A stretch of DNA of 64,000 bases from Chitinibacter fontanus (GCF_013423785.1 NZ_CP058952.1:2569665-2633664), one strand, 5' to 3'; counted from the stretch's first letter, positions 18,548-28,718 are shown. Numbers and translations are program-made. The notes: generated by a model not told the origin, from the letters alone.

Positions 18548-18598
18548 GTAGGGTATTGATTGGTAATCATCATTAAAGCTGATCTACAACCCTACACC
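18548..18598. repeat. GTAGGGT...ACCCTAC intergenic inverted repeat
   Basis: GTAGGGTATTG and CAACCCTAC about 30 bases apart, between xseA and the PLP enzyme gene. It resembles the GGTATTGC/GCAATACC repeats elsewhere in the window. Confidence 0.35.
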
Positions 18599-18618
18599 CA
18601 TTGGGAGTATTGCTGATG

Positions 18619-19980
18619 TTATAGCTCTAGCTCGGGTTGTTGAATAATTCCTTGCCGTACTTCCACGCTAATCTGCTCATCGGCAAAGCGCACTTGCAGG
18701 GCATCCCCAGCACGTACGGCCAGTGCGCTGCGCACAATTTGACCGTTGGGGCGGCTGACTAAAGCATAGCCGCGTGACAGGACTTGTTGTGGGTCCCATG
18801 GCATGAGTTGCAACTGTGCTTGCTTCAAATATTGCTGGCGCTGCTCAAGCATACGCTGGATTGCACGCTGTAAACGTTGCTGTTTTTGCTGCAAAACGGG
18901 GCGAATCAGTGTCGGATTGGGGCGTGCGTAGCTGAGCTGCAATGCTTGCCGTGCCAGCGCCTGCGTGCGCTGCTGCTGGCTAAAGCGCATGGCCTGTTGT
19001 AAGCGGCGTGCTTGATTGTGGAGGTCAGTTTTTTGCTGGCTCAGTCGTTGCCCCGGATGAATGAGGCGTCGCGCCAACTGATCAAGTTGCTGCATCCGTT
19101 GTTGAAGCTGATATTGCAAAACGCGCAGTTGGCGCTGCTTAAGTTGGCTTAGACGCTGTAGCAATTCTGCCCGATTTGGGCTGACCAGTTCGGCCGCTGC
19201 AGTTGGCGTTGGCGCTCGAACGTCGGAAACAAAATCGGCCATTGTAAAATCAGTCTCGTGCCCAACCCCGCTCACCGTCGGAATTGGGCAAGCAGCAATC
19301 GCGCGTGCAACGATTTCTTCATTAAAGGACCACAAATCTTCTAGGCTGCCACCACCGCGGCAAATAATCAGTGTATCTACTTCATTGCGGCTGGCGGCCT
19401 GCGCAATCGCGCGCGCAATCTGCTTGGCCGCATCAGCGCCTTGCACGGCTGTGGGATAGAGAATGATCTCAATATTGGGCATCCGGCGCGCTAGCGTCGT
19501 CAGGACATCGCGCAGTGCCGCAGCAGCAGGGGATGTCACAATCCCAATTCGACGCGGAAAGTGCGGTAGCGCTTGTTTACGCTCATTCGCAAATAGCCCT
19601 TCGGCGGCCAATTGCTTTTTCAATGCCTCAAAGCGCTCAAATAAAGCGCCTTGACCCGCCATACGCATCGCCTCAATAGTTAGCTGAAAATCCCCGCGCG
19701 CCTCGTAGAGCGACACCACCGCACGCACTTCTACTTGCAATCCTTCGCGCGGAGCAAAGTCGAGTAGGGCTGCTCGGCCGCGAAACATGACGCAACGCAC
19801 TTGTGCATTCGCATCTTTCAAACTGAAGTAGCAATGGCCTGAATCATAACGCTTAAAGTTAGAAATTTCCCCCGCAACCCACAAGCTAGGGAAGCCGGTT
19901 TCTAGCAACATTCGCACGTCACGATTCAGTTGTGTGACAGACACTACAGCTTTTGAGGGACTTGACAAATCAAGATTCAC
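18619..19980 (-). CDS. xseA: exodeoxyribonuclease VII large subunit
   Basis: A 453-residue large subunit of exonuclease VII, which with XseB degrades single-stranded DNA into acid-soluble oligonucleotides. An N-terminal OB-fold carries [20 protein letters not shown]. The catalytic core has [36 protein letters not shown], and [27 protein letters not shown] long glutamine-rich coiled coil and a short C-terminal segment ([13 protein letters not shown]) follow. I favour the GTG at 19980 with AAGG ten bases upstream; a TTG at 20007 would add nine residues. xseB is not in the window. Confidence 0.95.
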   Translation of the reverse strand: MNLDLSSPSKAVVSVTQLNRDVRMLLETGFPSLWVAGEISNFKRYDSGHCYFSLKDANAQVRCVMFRGRAALLDFAPREGLQVEVRAVVSLYEARGDFQLTIEAMRMAGQGALFERFEALKKQLAAEGLFANERKQALPHFPRRIGIVTSPAAAALRDVLTTLARRMPNIEIILYPTAVQGADAAKQIARAIAQAASRNEVDTLIICRGGGSLEDLWSFNEEIVARAIAACPIPTVSGVGHETDFTMADFVSDVRAPTPTAAAELVSPNRAELLQRLSQLKQRQLRVLQYQLQQRMQQLDQLARRLIHPGQRLSQQKTDLHNQARRLQQAMRFSQQQRTQALARQALQLSYARPNPTLIRPVLQQKQQRLQRAIQRMLEQRQQYLKQAQLQLMPWDPQQVLSRGYALVSRPNGQIVRSALAVRAGDALQVRFADEQISVEVRQGIIQQPELEL

Positions 19981-20430
19981 GCCGAAAACACCTTGAGTAA
20001 TCCACAAAATCCAGTTTCTAAGCCCTTTGCAGGGTAAATTGAATCTTGTAGTTAATAAATACGATTTAAGTTGCTGATTTTTATAGATAATATATTTTTG
20101 CTATAAGCAGTGAAAAGCTGATTATATGCAGCATTTATGCCGCTTTTAGCGCAGTTTTACGCACTTGCTCACAAAGTTATCCACAGGAAGTGTGAGTAAA
20201 CAAAAAAACATAATTAGATCTGCTGCTTAAGCCACTTTTTGTTCTGTGCACACTGTTGTTGAGCCGCCTGCGGATTTGTACGACAAGCCACCGCAAACGA
20301 TGGCAAAATAGCTTGGCTGCGCTTGGGCGCTGTAATGATAACCTCTTCCCGAAGCGGTAAATAGCGGCTAAAGTTACGCGGTTTTCGCGCAAGACTTCAG
20401 ATCCACTTTTCATCTAAGGTTTAAACCACT
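19981..20430. other. 450-bp gap between divergent xseA and exbB
   Basis: Must contain the divergent promoters. It shows AT-rich sequence near xseA and TTATCCACA at 20177-20185, which resembles a DnaA box, but as a single copy. No convincing coding frame. Confidence 0.5.
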
Positions 20431-21042
20431 ATGTACGCCATCATTCAGGCTGCTGGCTGGCCGATTTGGCTGATTATCGCCGCCTCTGTTGCCACTGTGA
20501 CTATCATCATCGAGCGTTTGCTCTCTTTGCGTAAATCCCAGGTGTTGCCAACGGGTTTGCTTGCCAAGGTGGTACAAGAATACCGTGCGCAAGGGGTTAA
20601 TGCTGAAACGCTCAATAAACTGGCGGTTTCCAGCCCATTAGGCCGAGTTTTGGCGGCCGGTTTAAAGAACGTGAAAAGCTCACGCGAAATCATGAAAGAG
20701 TCGATCGAAGAAACTGGTAGCGCTGTCGCGCACGATCTGAATCGTTACCTTTCTACCCTTGGTACTCTGGCCGCGGTGACGCCATTATTAGGTTTATTTG
20801 GTACCGTCATCGGGATGATTGAAATTTTCGGCTCGCAAGCACCGAGCGGTGGCGGCAACCCGGCTGCGTTGGCCCATGGTATCTCGATCGCGCTGTACAA
20901 CACCGCTTTCGGTATTATGGTGGCGGTACCTGCGCTAATGTTCTATCGCTACTTTGCCAGCAAAGTGGATGACTTTGTGGTTGAAATGGAACAGCAGGCG
21001 ATCAAGCTCGTAGAGGTTGTTCACGGCGAGCGCCACCACTAA
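20431..21042 (+). CDS. exbB: MotA/TolQ/ExbB proton channel family protein
   Basis: A 203-residue inner-membrane proton-channel subunit of the ExbB/TolQ family, which with ExbD energises outer-membrane transport. Three membrane segments are visible: about 8-28, 108-130 and 150-175. Conserved features are IIERLLSLRK after the first helix, TLGTLAAVTPLLGLFGTVIGMI and LYNTAFGIMVAVPALMFYRYF. The following ExbD partner and lpxK region match the Neisseriales exbB-exbD-lpxK order, supporting ExbB over TolQ. An unusual 170-bp spacer separates it from exbD. Confidence 0.9.
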   Translation: MYAIIQAAGWPIWLIIAASVATVTIIIERLLSLRKSQVLPTGLLAKVVQEYRAQGVNAETLNKLAVSSPLGRVLAAGLKNVKSSREIMKESIEETGSAVAHDLNRYLSTLGTLAAVTPLLGLFGTVIGMIEIFGSQAPSGGGNPAALAHGISIALYNTAFGIMVAVPALMFYRYFASKVDDFVVEMEQQAIKLVEVVHGERHH

Positions 21043-21212
21043 TTCACTGGGAACGGGCTGCGAAGCCCAAATACTGCAGACTGGATTTAATTTGCAGGCG
21101 GAAAGCGGCTCAAAATCCTCATTTACCACATGTAAATTCCGGTTTTTCGTCGCTTTCAACCTTGTCTTTAGGCTTCTCGCTCCGTTCTTGAGGCCTGTTG
21201 AGGTTAGAAAAT

Positions 21213-21632
21213 ATGAAATTTCGTAAAGGACGCGCGCGCGTCGAACCCGAAATCAACTTTATCCCGTTGATCGACGTCTTGCTGGTGATTTTGATTTTTC
21301 TGATGGCGACGACGACGTATTCCAAATTCGCCGAGCTCAAAATCAATCTGCCAACGGCCGATGCGGAAAAGCAAGTCGAGCAACCGCAGACTATTCAAGT
21401 TGGCATTTCAGCCAATGGGCAATACGCGATTAACGGCGACACTACTGCGTTTGCCAGCCCAGACGAATTTGCAGTGCTGCTACGTCGTGCCGCAGGCAAC
21501 AATGCCGACCCGATGATTGTCATCAATGCCGATGCGCAAACCAGCCATCAGTCGGTGGTCAATGTAATGGAAGCGGCGAGAACTGCCGGATATGGCAAGT
21601 TGACGTTTGCGACGCAGACTACAGGGAAGTAA
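21213..21632 (+). CDS. exbD: ExbD/TolR biopolymer transport protein
   Basis: A 139-residue ExbD/TolR protein: cytoplasmic N-terminus, one membrane helix (IDVLLVILIFLMATTTY, with the functionally essential Asp) and a periplasmic domain containing NINLPTADAEK-like sequence. It works with ExbB to couple proton flow to TonB-type transport. The start at 21213 has GAGG ten bases upstream; the frame could extend five residues to 21198. A strong terminator follows immediately, so lpxK downstream must have another promoter. Confidence 0.9.
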   Translation: MKFRKGRARVEPEINFIPLIDVLLVILIFLMATTTYSKFAELKINLPTADAEKQVEQPQTIQVGISANGQYAINGDTTAFASPDEFAVLLRRAAGNNADPMIVINADAQTSHQSVVNVMEAARTAGYGKLTFATQTTGK

Positions 21633-21645
21633 TTGGATTGATTTC

Positions 21646-21671
21646 AAAAACGGCGCTTAGGCGCCGTTTTT
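21646..21671 (+). terminator. exbD terminator
   Basis: AAAAACGGCGC-TTAG-GCGCCGTTTTT, a perfect 11-bp stem. Confidence 0.92.
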
Positions 21672-21704
21672 GTTTCGACAATTGAATTTAACAAGGGTCT
21701 AGTA

Positions 21705-22100
21705 TTGAGAGTTGTAATCGCGGTATTGTTGATTCAAATTTTCATTGCAGCTGAAACAATCGCAGGGGAGTTAAAAACTGCGGCGGTTATTTTCCAAAAT
21801 GAGCATTTAAAGTCCGAATTAATGCCATATAGCATTAAGAAAATGAGCGGAGGCAAACTAAGAGCTTGGGTAAAAAGAACTGTTTTAGACCCAATCCAGA
21901 TACATGGTTATGATGCTCGCTATGAATACGAGTGCGGAACCTATTCATCGAAGCTTTTATACGCCACGTCTTGGGATGCAAATGGAAATTATAGTGAAGT
22001 TCGATTTAGTGAGAAAATACCTCCAAATGAAATGATTTTTCTTCTTGAAAAGTCGGATGTAGATGCGGAGTTTATTTGTTTGGCCACTATCATCAGGTAG
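21705..22100 (+). CDS. exported hypothetical protein, possibly surface-adhesin E-like
   Basis: A 131-residue protein starting from TTG at 21705 with AAGGG eight bases upstream. It has a signal peptide (VVIAVLLIQIFIAAETIAG). The mature part contains LRAWVKRTV, a YECGTYSSKLLYATSWD segment and a late cysteine (EFICLATI). This spacing is reminiscent of the surface-adhesin protein E family of small secreted beta proteins. It has a higher AT content than its neighbours and sits between exbD and lpxK, where no gene is usually found, so it may be an insertion. Family call tentative. Confidence 0.6.
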   Translation: MRVVIAVLLIQIFIAAETIAGELKTAAVIFQNEHLKSELMPYSIKKMSGGKLRAWVKRTVLDPIQIHGYDARYEYECGTYSSKLLYATSWDANGNYSEVRFSEKIPPNEMIFLLEKSDVDAEFICLATIIR

Positions 22101-22796
22101 CTTTAGTTTCGTAGGTTAGGCGATAGAGCAGCCCTAGGTGAGTTGAACTGATAAGCCGAGATTAGCGGCTGTGCGCCGCGGCACTGACTTTCTTTGCTTC
22201 GCCAAAGAAAGTCAGCAAAGAAAGGCGACCCCGCATCTGCGTCGGCTACGCCGATGCCCTCGCTGCGGACAGTCGAGGCGGCGATTGCGCTTAACAAAAC
22301 AGGCGCAACCGAATTCCCGCCCCGCCTGTTCCTCGCTCGGCGCTGCTGCAGGGGAGATGGCGCAGCCCGACGATTACCGCATATACATGCAGTGGTGTTG
22401 CTCTGAAAGCTAGTTCAATTATTGCTTTGATTGATATACCCCTGTGCTAATTAGTACAGATTGCCCGTGGAGACGCACCGTTCGGGAGGTGATTGGCAAG
22501 GTTTTAAGCCGCAACCTGTTTGAGCTGCGCGACGGTAGCGCGCAGCGAGTTTTGCGGCGCCTTGCCAATTGCCGGACGGACGGGGTTTCGCGTCGATCGG
22601 GCGCGCAGGGGTTGTTAGGGGTTGGGCAAGACCAACCCCTAACTCGTCCGGCGGGCGAAACCGCCGGTTTACCGCCTGCGTGAGCAGGCCATACAATCGT
22701 TGCTGAATAAACGCAATCGCCGTAGGTATTGCGCCATTATTGATCTTAACCTTCCGGCGTATTGCCGCTGCGCGGCGAATACTCCTTACATTATTT
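22101..22796. repeat. hairpin-rich intergenic element between exbD and lpxK
   Basis: About 700 bp without a credible gene but with several perfect stems: CTGACTTTCTTTG (22184-22196) with its complement at 22203-22215; GCTGCGCG (22524-22531) with CGCGCAGC (22539-22546); GTTAGGGGTTGG (22614-22625) with CCAACCCCTAAC (22632-22643). The TTTCTTTG...CAAAGAAAG hairpin resembles repeated intergenic elements I recall from other proteobacterial genomes. Several short overlapping frames here on both strands look non-coding. Confidence 0.65.
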
Positions 22797-23879
22797 ATGA
22801 ACCTCGAATCCCTGATCCATCGCCTCTGGTATCGTCGCTCGCTCTCGCTGGGGGCGCTGCTGTTGTGGCCGCTCTCCTTGCTGTTTGCCGCGCTGGCTAC
22901 GCTCAATGCCGCGCTATTCAAACTCGGGATTAAAAAATCCACCCGATTGCCGGTGCCGGTCATTGTGGTGGGTAATATCACGGCGGGTGGTACCGGCAAG
23001 ACGCCGCTGACGATTGCATTGGCGCGTGGTTTGAGTGCGCTCGGTTGGCGGGTGGGGATTATTTCGCGTGGTTATGGCCGTGCTGATGATGACGGTGCGG
23101 TGCGTGCAGTGGCTTTGGATAGTTTGCCTCGCGATGTGGGCGATGAGCCGCTGTTGATGCGCCGCTCGCTCGCTGATCTGGATGTGCCGGTCTTTGTCGC
23201 GCGTCGCCGTGCAGAGGCGGGTAAGGTGTTGCTGGCGGCTTATCCGGGGGTGAATCTGCTGCTGTGTGACGATGGTTTGCAACACTATGCGCTGGCGCGT
23301 GATTTTGAGATTTGTGTCGTCGATGCAACGCGCGGGGTGGGTAATGGCTTGCGTTTGCCTGCAGGACCATTGCGTGAAGGTGTGGCGCGGCTAGCTACGG
23401 TGAATGCGGTGGTGATTAATGGGGTATTGCCCGCTGAGTTAGATAATAATTTACCTGCGAAGCAATACGGTGGTGAGTATGTGTCTCGCCATCAAATGCA
23501 GCTACTGGCCGAGCGCTGCTATCGGCTGGATGATCGTAACGACACTCGCACTGCGGCTGATTTTGCTGCGCCATTGCACGCGGTGGTTGGCATCGGTAAT
23601 CCACAACGCTTTTTCAACACGCTATTAGGCCTAAGTTTTAGCTACATCGAGCATGTTTTCCCTGATCATCATGCGTTTACGCTGGCCGATTTGCCCGCCA
23701 CGGGCGAGATCATTGTCACAGAAAAAGACGCGGTGAAAATTGCTGCGCTACTCCGCTCGGCTGACACTGAGCACGTATGGGGTGGTAGAATCTGGGTTTT
23801 GCCGGTCCAAGCGGTGATTTCCCCTGACTTGGCGCAGCGCATCGATATTCATTTGAAAGCATTGAAAGAGAAAAGGTAA
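22797..23879 (+). CDS. lpxK: tetraacyldisaccharide 4'-kinase
   Basis: A 360-residue lipid A kinase that phosphorylates the 4' position of tetraacyldisaccharide 1-phosphate at the inner membrane. It has an N-terminal hydrophobic anchor (about 18-40) and the Walker-type loop GNITAGGTGKTPLT. IISRGYGR, VGDEPLLMRR and LLLCDDGLQHYAL with the catalytic Asp follow. The ATG at 22797 gives the normal family N-terminus (NLESLIHRLWYRR); no clear ribosome site precedes it. The stop is followed after three bases by the Trm112 gene. msbA, often just upstream, is absent here. Confidence 0.95.
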   Translation: MNLESLIHRLWYRRSLSLGALLLWPLSLLFAALATLNAALFKLGIKKSTRLPVPVIVVGNITAGGTGKTPLTIALARGLSALGWRVGIISRGYGRADDDGAVRAVALDSLPRDVGDEPLLMRRSLADLDVPVFVARRRAEAGKVLLAAYPGVNLLLCDDGLQHYALARDFEICVVDATRGVGNGLRLPAGPLREGVARLATVNAVVINGVLPAELDNNLPAKQYGGEYVSRHQMQLLAERCYRLDDRNDTRTAADFAAPLHAVVGIGNPQRFFNTLLGLSFSYIEHVFPDHHAFTLADLPATGEIIVTEKDAVKIAALLRSADTEHVWGGRIWVLPVQAVISPDLAQRIDIHLKALKEKR

Positions 23880-23882
23880 ATC

Positions 23883-24062
23883 ATGGACGCCAAATTGCTT
23901 GAGATTTTAGTCTGCCCAGTTTGCAAAGGCCCCTTGGTGTTCAAAAAAGAAGCGCAAGAGTTAGTGTGTAAAGCTGATCGGATCGCTTTTGGCATTAAAG
24001 ATGGCATCCCTGTGATGCTGGAAAGCGAAGCGCGCCAATTGGCCGCTGACGAAGAAGTTTAA
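23883..24062 (+). CDS. Trm112 family protein (YcaR-like)
   Basis: A 59-residue Trm112/YcaR-type protein. The N-terminus [18 protein letters not shown] carries the first CxxC. The second zinc-ligand pair is reduced to [10 protein letters not shown], as in many bacterial members. GIPVML near the end is the family hallmark. AAAAGG lies just before the ATG, overlapping the end of lpxK. Its position between lpxK and kdsB is the usual one in gamma- and betaproteobacteria. Its biochemical role is not settled. Confidence 0.9.
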   Translation: MDAKLLEILVCPVCKGPLVFKKEAQELVCKADRIAFGIKDGIPVMLESEARQLAADEEV

Positions 24063-24093
24063 TTCCACTCGCCCAGCACAGAGATTGCCGTCC

Positions 24094-24867
24094 ATGAGCT
24101 TCATCGCCATTATCCCCGCCCGCCTTAAATCGACCCGTTTACCGAATAAACCGCTGGCCGATATTGCGGGCAAACCAATGGTCGTGCGTGTGATTGAGCA
24201 AGCACTCAAATCTGACGCTGAAATGGTCGTCGTTGCTACCGATGATATGGCGGTGCAAGACGCGGTGGTCGCGGCGGATTACGCCTGCATGCTGACCCGC
24301 GCCGATCACCCGTCGGGCACTGATCGCTTAGCGGAAATGGTTGATCGCATGGCATTGAGCGATGACGCGATTGTGGTGAATGTGCAAGGTGATGAACCGC
24401 TGATTGATCCGGCGCTGATTAACGCGGTGGCGGCGCAACTGGTGGCCAATCCGGCGCTGGCGATGGCAACTGCCAGCCACTCTATTGATAACGCCGAAGA
24501 TTTTTTTAATCCTAATGTGGTTAAAGTGGTCTGCAATGCCGCTGCTGAGGCGATGTATTTTAGCCGCGCGCCGATTCCGTGGGATCGTGATTCTTTTGCC
24601 GATGACAATAGCGATGAAGACTGGGTATTGCCCGCTGAACTAGATGCACAAAGGCATATCGGCATATACGCTTATAGGGCTGGATTTTTGCGCGCCTACG
24701 CGCAGCTAGCTGCATCCAAATTAGAAGACATTGAAATGCTTGAGCAGCTACGGGTGCTCTGGCATGGCTATAAAATCGGCGTTTACCGCGCGGCCCAAGC
24801 GCCCGCCGCAGGTGTCGATACGCCCGAAGATTTAGCACGAGTGCGTGCCGTATTTGCGCAGGCGTGA
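24094..24867 (+). CDS. kdsB: 3-deoxy-manno-octulosonate cytidylyltransferase
   Basis: A 257-residue CMP-KDO synthetase that activates KDO with CTP for lipopolysaccharide inner core assembly. Seen: [19 protein letters not shown] (nucleotide-binding loop), [29 protein letters not shown], and the late [12 protein letters not shown] and [13 protein letters not shown] motifs. The start is ATG 24094; a TTG nine bases earlier would add three residues. It follows Trm112 by 31 bp in the lpxK operon. Confidence 0.96.
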   Translation: MSFIAIIPARLKSTRLPNKPLADIAGKPMVVRVIEQALKSDAEMVVVATDDMAVQDAVVAADYACMLTRADHPSGTDRLAEMVDRMALSDDAIVVNVQGDEPLIDPALINAVAAQLVANPALAMATASHSIDNAEDFFNPNVVKVVCNAAAEAMYFSRAPIPWDRDSFADDNSDEDWVLPAELDAQRHIGIYAYRAGFLRAYAQLAASKLEDIEMLEQLRVLWHGYKIGVYRAAQAPAAGVDTPEDLARVRAVFAQA

Positions 24868-24910
24868 TGAAGTAAAAAACAACTAAAACAGCAGCAGATC
24901 ACAGTTTTAA

Positions 24911-25663
<753 letters not shown>

Positions 25664-25681
25664 ATCTACGTACCGCAACTT

Positions 25682-25713
25682 AAAAAGCCGCATCAATATG
25701 ATGCGGCTTTTTT
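25682..25713 (+). terminator. adk terminator
   Basis: AAAAAGCCGCATC (25682-25694) with GATGCGGCTTTTT (25700-25712). Confidence 0.92.
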
Positions 25714-25790
25714 ATGGGGACCGTCCGCGCGACAGGAATTGCTGTGTTTTGCGATGAATTGGGCTAAAACTAGAAATATTCGGGAGTTTC

Positions 25791-26225
25791 ATGATGTTTC
25801 TAGGCCTAACCTATATCAGCCATTCCAAACGCAAGCTAACTGAAGATATGCGCATGCAATTGATGCGAGAGTGTCAGGTGCGCAATGCGCACAACGATGT
25901 GAGTGGTTTATTGCTGTATCAAGAAGGCTATTTTCTGCAATACATTGAAGGCCAGCCGGATATGATCCGCATGGTTTTTCAGCGGATTATGCAAGATACG
26001 CGCCATGAAAATGTGGAGCTCATTAGCGAAGAAGTGTTGATGCAGCGGAGATTCCCGCTCTGGACAATGTTTTTTCGTGACTATGATTTTGTATATCCGC
26101 ACATTCGGCAAGACTACGCCGAGCTCACCAGTTTGGCCAAGGTGATTGAAGCGTTGGAGAATGAGCCAAATTTGCAGAAAACGATGTTTGATTTTCTCAA
26201 AAATACCCATGATCAGGATAGCTAA
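25791..26225 (+). CDS. BLUF domain blue-light sensor protein
   Basis: A 144-residue protein made almost entirely of one BLUF (FAD-binding blue-light sensing) domain. The key residues are present: the Tyr of LTYIS (residue 8), the Asn of RNAHNDVSGLLLY and the Gln of YFLQYIEGQ, which form the flavin hydrogen-bond switch; FPLWTMFF holds the semi-conserved Trp. About 45 helical residues follow, as in short BLUF proteins such as PixD. There is no output domain, so it must signal through a partner. GGGAG is well placed for either of the two adjacent ATGs. Confidence 0.92.
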   Translation: MMFLGLTYISHSKRKLTEDMRMQLMRECQVRNAHNDVSGLLLYQEGYFLQYIEGQPDMIRMVFQRIMQDTRHENVELISEEVLMQRRFPLWTMFFRDYDFVYPHIRQDYAELTSLAKVIEALENEPNLQKTMFDFLKNTHDQDS

Positions 26226-26434
26226 TCGACACATCATGAGCTGTAGCCCCTATTCTAGCGGCAGGATTACCCATTAAGACACATGCAATCGGCGTATACT
26301 GAGCATGCAATGCAGATGCATCAACGCCGACATTTGTGCTGTGAACTCGCCACGTGTGTAGCCAGATTGCTAGTACTGTTTCTGTATGTATTGCGCTGTA
26401 GTCATTCTATTCTGAGTCTTGTAAAGCCATACCC

Positions 26435-27103
26435 ATGGAAAAAATCATTTTTGAAATATTTGCCACCGTGCTGGCAACCATTTCGGCCTTGCTACCGATT
26501 ACCAATCCGCTGATCACCGTATCGATTTTGCCAGGGATGGCGGCGCATTTATCCGCAGCAGAGCGCGACAACCAGGTGAAACGTGCGTGTATTTATATGG
26601 CAGGGATTTTGGTCACTTTCCTGCTGGCTGGCGCGCTGATTATGGATTTTTTCAATATTTCGATTCCCGGCTTGCGCATCGCCGGGGGCTTAATCGTGAG
26701 CTATTTTGGTTTTGATATGCTGTTTGGCGAGCCGCACGATGCGAGCAATGCGCCCAATAGCAGCAAACGTGATATTTCGTTTACCCCACTGGCGATGCCA
26801 TCACTATCCGGCCCCGGCTCGATTGCGGTGGTGATTTCGATGTCGTCGGGCGTGCATACGCAAACCGCTTTGCCGGTGTGGCTGGGTTATCTGACTGTGG
26901 TGATTGGCATCTTGCTGGTAGCGTATATTTCATGGCTAACGCTACGCGCCTCAACCAAGCTGTATCGCGTCCTCGGCGAAGACGGCATTAATGCCATCTC
27001 GCGGATTATGGGCTTTTTGCTGATCTGCATTGGCGTCCAATTTGTGATTAACGGCATTGGCAATCTACTGCACGACCCAGTTTTTTGGCCATTAGCGAAG
27101 TAA
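26435..27103 (+). CDS. MarC family integral membrane protein
   Basis: A 222-residue UPF0056/MarC protein with six predicted membrane helices. Family motifs: LLPITNPLITVSIL, RIAGGLIVSYFGFDML and PLAMPSLSGPGSIAVVI, and a C-terminal INGIGNLL. Function is unknown in the family; the name derives from a disproved link to multiple antibiotic resistance. The 3' part of this gene (about 26785 onward) was copied in a tandem duplication, giving the fragment at 28360-28673. Confidence 0.92.
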   Translation: MEKIIFEIFATVLATISALLPITNPLITVSILPGMAAHLSAAERDNQVKRACIYMAGILVTFLLAGALIMDFFNISIPGLRIAGGLIVSYFGFDMLFGEPHDASNAPNSSKRDISFTPLAMPSLSGPGSIAVVISMSSGVHTQTALPVWLGYLTVVIGILLVAYISWLTLRASTKLYRVLGEDGINAISRIMGFLLICIGVQFVINGIGNLLHDPVFWPLAK

Positions 27104-27121
27104 ATTTGAAATTGACGCAAT

Positions 27122-27149
27122 AAAAAACGGCACCGTGGTGCCGTTTTTT
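27122..27149. terminator. bidirectional terminator between marC and PEP-CTERM gene 5
   Basis: AAAAAACGGCACC with GGTGCCGTTTTTT. A homologous hairpin is in the duplicated segment at 28695-28718. Confidence 0.92.
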
Positions 27150-27167
27150 ATTTAAACCGATACGAAA

Positions 27168-27698
27168 TTAAGCTTGTTTAACTTTACGACGACGTGCAGC
27201 CAACAAACCTACCAAACCCATGCCCATCAAAGCATAGGTTTCTGGTTCTGGGACTGGAGCGACTGTAGTCACACTCAACTCCACAGTACCACCGTTAGTG
27301 AACGATAAGCCTCTCCAATTGACAAATAAGTTGTCACCATCAAAACTCAGGTTGTTGTTTGTTAGTTGAGTCATACCATTGTTTGATAGTACGGTGAATG
27401 ATTTAAAATCATTGAACTGATTCTTTGTGTCTGAGATTTTAAATCCACCGAAGGTGCCGCTGCTGTTAAATCTATTGGTTGTTAAGAAATTAATAATAAT
27501 GTTGTTTTTATTTAAGCTGATATTAAATGCATTTTGAAAATTTATAGTTTTGTTTGAACTTAATTCTGTTGGAGCGCCAATTGGGTTGTTTAGGCTACGG
27601 GTGTAGTATTGGAACTGTGCTGTTTTTCCATCAAACACTGCTGCGTGTGAAAGTGTTGAAACCGTGGCAAGAACTAGAGCAATAAGTGTTTTATTCAT
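27168..27698 (-). CDS. PEP-CTERM sorting domain protein 5
   Basis: A 176-residue exported protein with signal peptide MNKTLIALVLATVSTLSHA. The mature region is unusually rich in Asn and Thr (for example NISLNKNNIIINF). It ends VAPVPEPETYALMG, hydrophobic helix, AARRRKVKQA. The C-terminal coding region is nearly identical in DNA to that of gene 6 (28739-29392), while the middle parts have diverged fully. The two arose by the tandem duplication described in the findings. Predicted surface protein; function unknown. Confidence 0.85.
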   Translation of the reverse strand: MNKTLIALVLATVSTLSHAAVFDGKTAQFQYYTRSLNNPIGAPTELSSNKTINFQNAFNISLNKNNIIINFLTTNRFNSSGTFGGFKISDTKNQFNDFKSFTVLSNNGMTQLTNNNLSFDGDNLFVNWRGLSFTNGGTVELSVTTVAPVPEPETYALMGMGLVGLLAARRRKVKQA

Positions 27699-28069
27699 TA
27701 ATATCTCATTGAGTGGATTTGGTTAGAGAATGTTTTGTGCTATTTCGGTCGTGAAGCTTTGCTGATCTTTAGAATGATTGCAGTTTTATAAAATAATTAT
27801 TGCAATATAAAACTACAATAATCAAAAAAAAGAGCTGTTAAGCCTTAATGGCGAACGAATTCTAGTTCTAATCTTGCGTGTAAGCGACAAATTGGTTTGG
27901 TTTGTGTTGATGTGTGTACACAGATTGTTGTTATATTAATTTATGGTAATTTTATTAAAGATTAATTGAAGGGTTTGTTTGTATATTTTTAAATTATTGT
28001 AAAGTTGTGTAACTTTCAATTTGTGTTTAATTTTTTGGAAGTGCTCAAGTGTTAAGCCCGTTGAATGCA

Positions 28070-28355
28070 TATGAGCTTTCCATCACTCGTAGCTAGGCCA
28101 TTTTTCGTTTGCCAAATCGCTACGTCGTGTCAATTACTTTTTCTCAGCTGGTTTTTGATCGATTTCGCCGTCGAGATATTCCCAAGCCTGTTGATAGCCA
28201 GCGCAGTGCATTGCAGGCATACAAAATTTAGTGTGTATTTCTCACGTAGCGTTTTGATTTTGTCGACCAAGCTTTCGGACTGTATTGTGTCTAAATGTAT
28301 GCCATAGTTTGGTGCAATACGGCGCGATCAGACTGCAGTAGTGCGGTTATTTGCT
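28070..28355 (-). pseudogene. miaA 3'-end fragment (duplication fossil)
   Basis: Reading on the minus strand, this stretch aligns with the 3' part of intact miaA (about 29575-29860). A shared run is GAGATATTCCCAAG, with CGATTTCGCC just before it and GCATTG after it. It contains stops and small indels and has no start. It is a by-product of the tandem duplication rather than a gene that lost function in place. Confidence 0.75.
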
Positions 28356-28359
28356 ACAT

Positions 28360-28673
28360 TGCTGGCTATGCCTTTGCTCTCTGGTCCCGGTTTAATCGCG
28401 GGCGCGCGCGATGTCATCTAGCATCCATTTCCAAAAAGTCTTACCAGTCTGGCTGGTTATCTGATGGTCGTGATCGACATCTTGCTGGTGGCGTATATTT
28501 CATGGCTCACGCTACGCGCTTCGACCAAGCTGTACCGTTTGCTCGGCGAAGATGGCATTAGCGCCATCTCGCGCATCATGGGCTTTATGTTAATTTGCAT
28601 TGGCGGGCAGTTTGTGATTAACGGCATTGGCAATTTACTGCACGACCCGGCTTTTTGGCCGTTAGCGAAATAA
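28360..28673 (+). pseudogene. marC 3'-end fragment (duplication fossil)
   Basis: Aligns with the last 310 bases of intact marC (26790-27103). The last 60 or so codons remain open and nearly identical (GDIL-type start region, then AYISWLTLRASTKLYR and CIGGQFVINGIGNLL). The upstream part is degenerate and has no start codon with a ribosome site. The relatively intact reading frame suggests a fairly recent event. Confidence 0.8.
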
Positions 28674-28694
28674 AACTTCAATCGGTGCAATAAA

Positions 28695-28718
28695 AAAACG
28701 GCACCGAGGTGCCGTTTT
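28695..28718. terminator. duplicated bidirectional terminator
   Basis: AAAACGGCACC with GGTGCCGTTTT, homologous to the hairpin at 27122-27149. Confidence 0.88.

Noticed and set aside
20177..20185. DnaA box TTATCCACA as evidence for a replication origin
   Set aside because: Single copy, with no cluster, no AT-rich unwinding array and no dnaA/dnaN nearby.
22451..22999. 182-residue minus-strand frame across the repeat element and lpxK start
   Set aside because: It spans hairpins and antisense lpxK and has no ribosome site or recognisable domain.
28457..28690. Minus-strand frame opposite the marC fragment
   Set aside because: The same shadow frame exists opposite the intact marC (26887-27120), so it is a by-product of marC coding.
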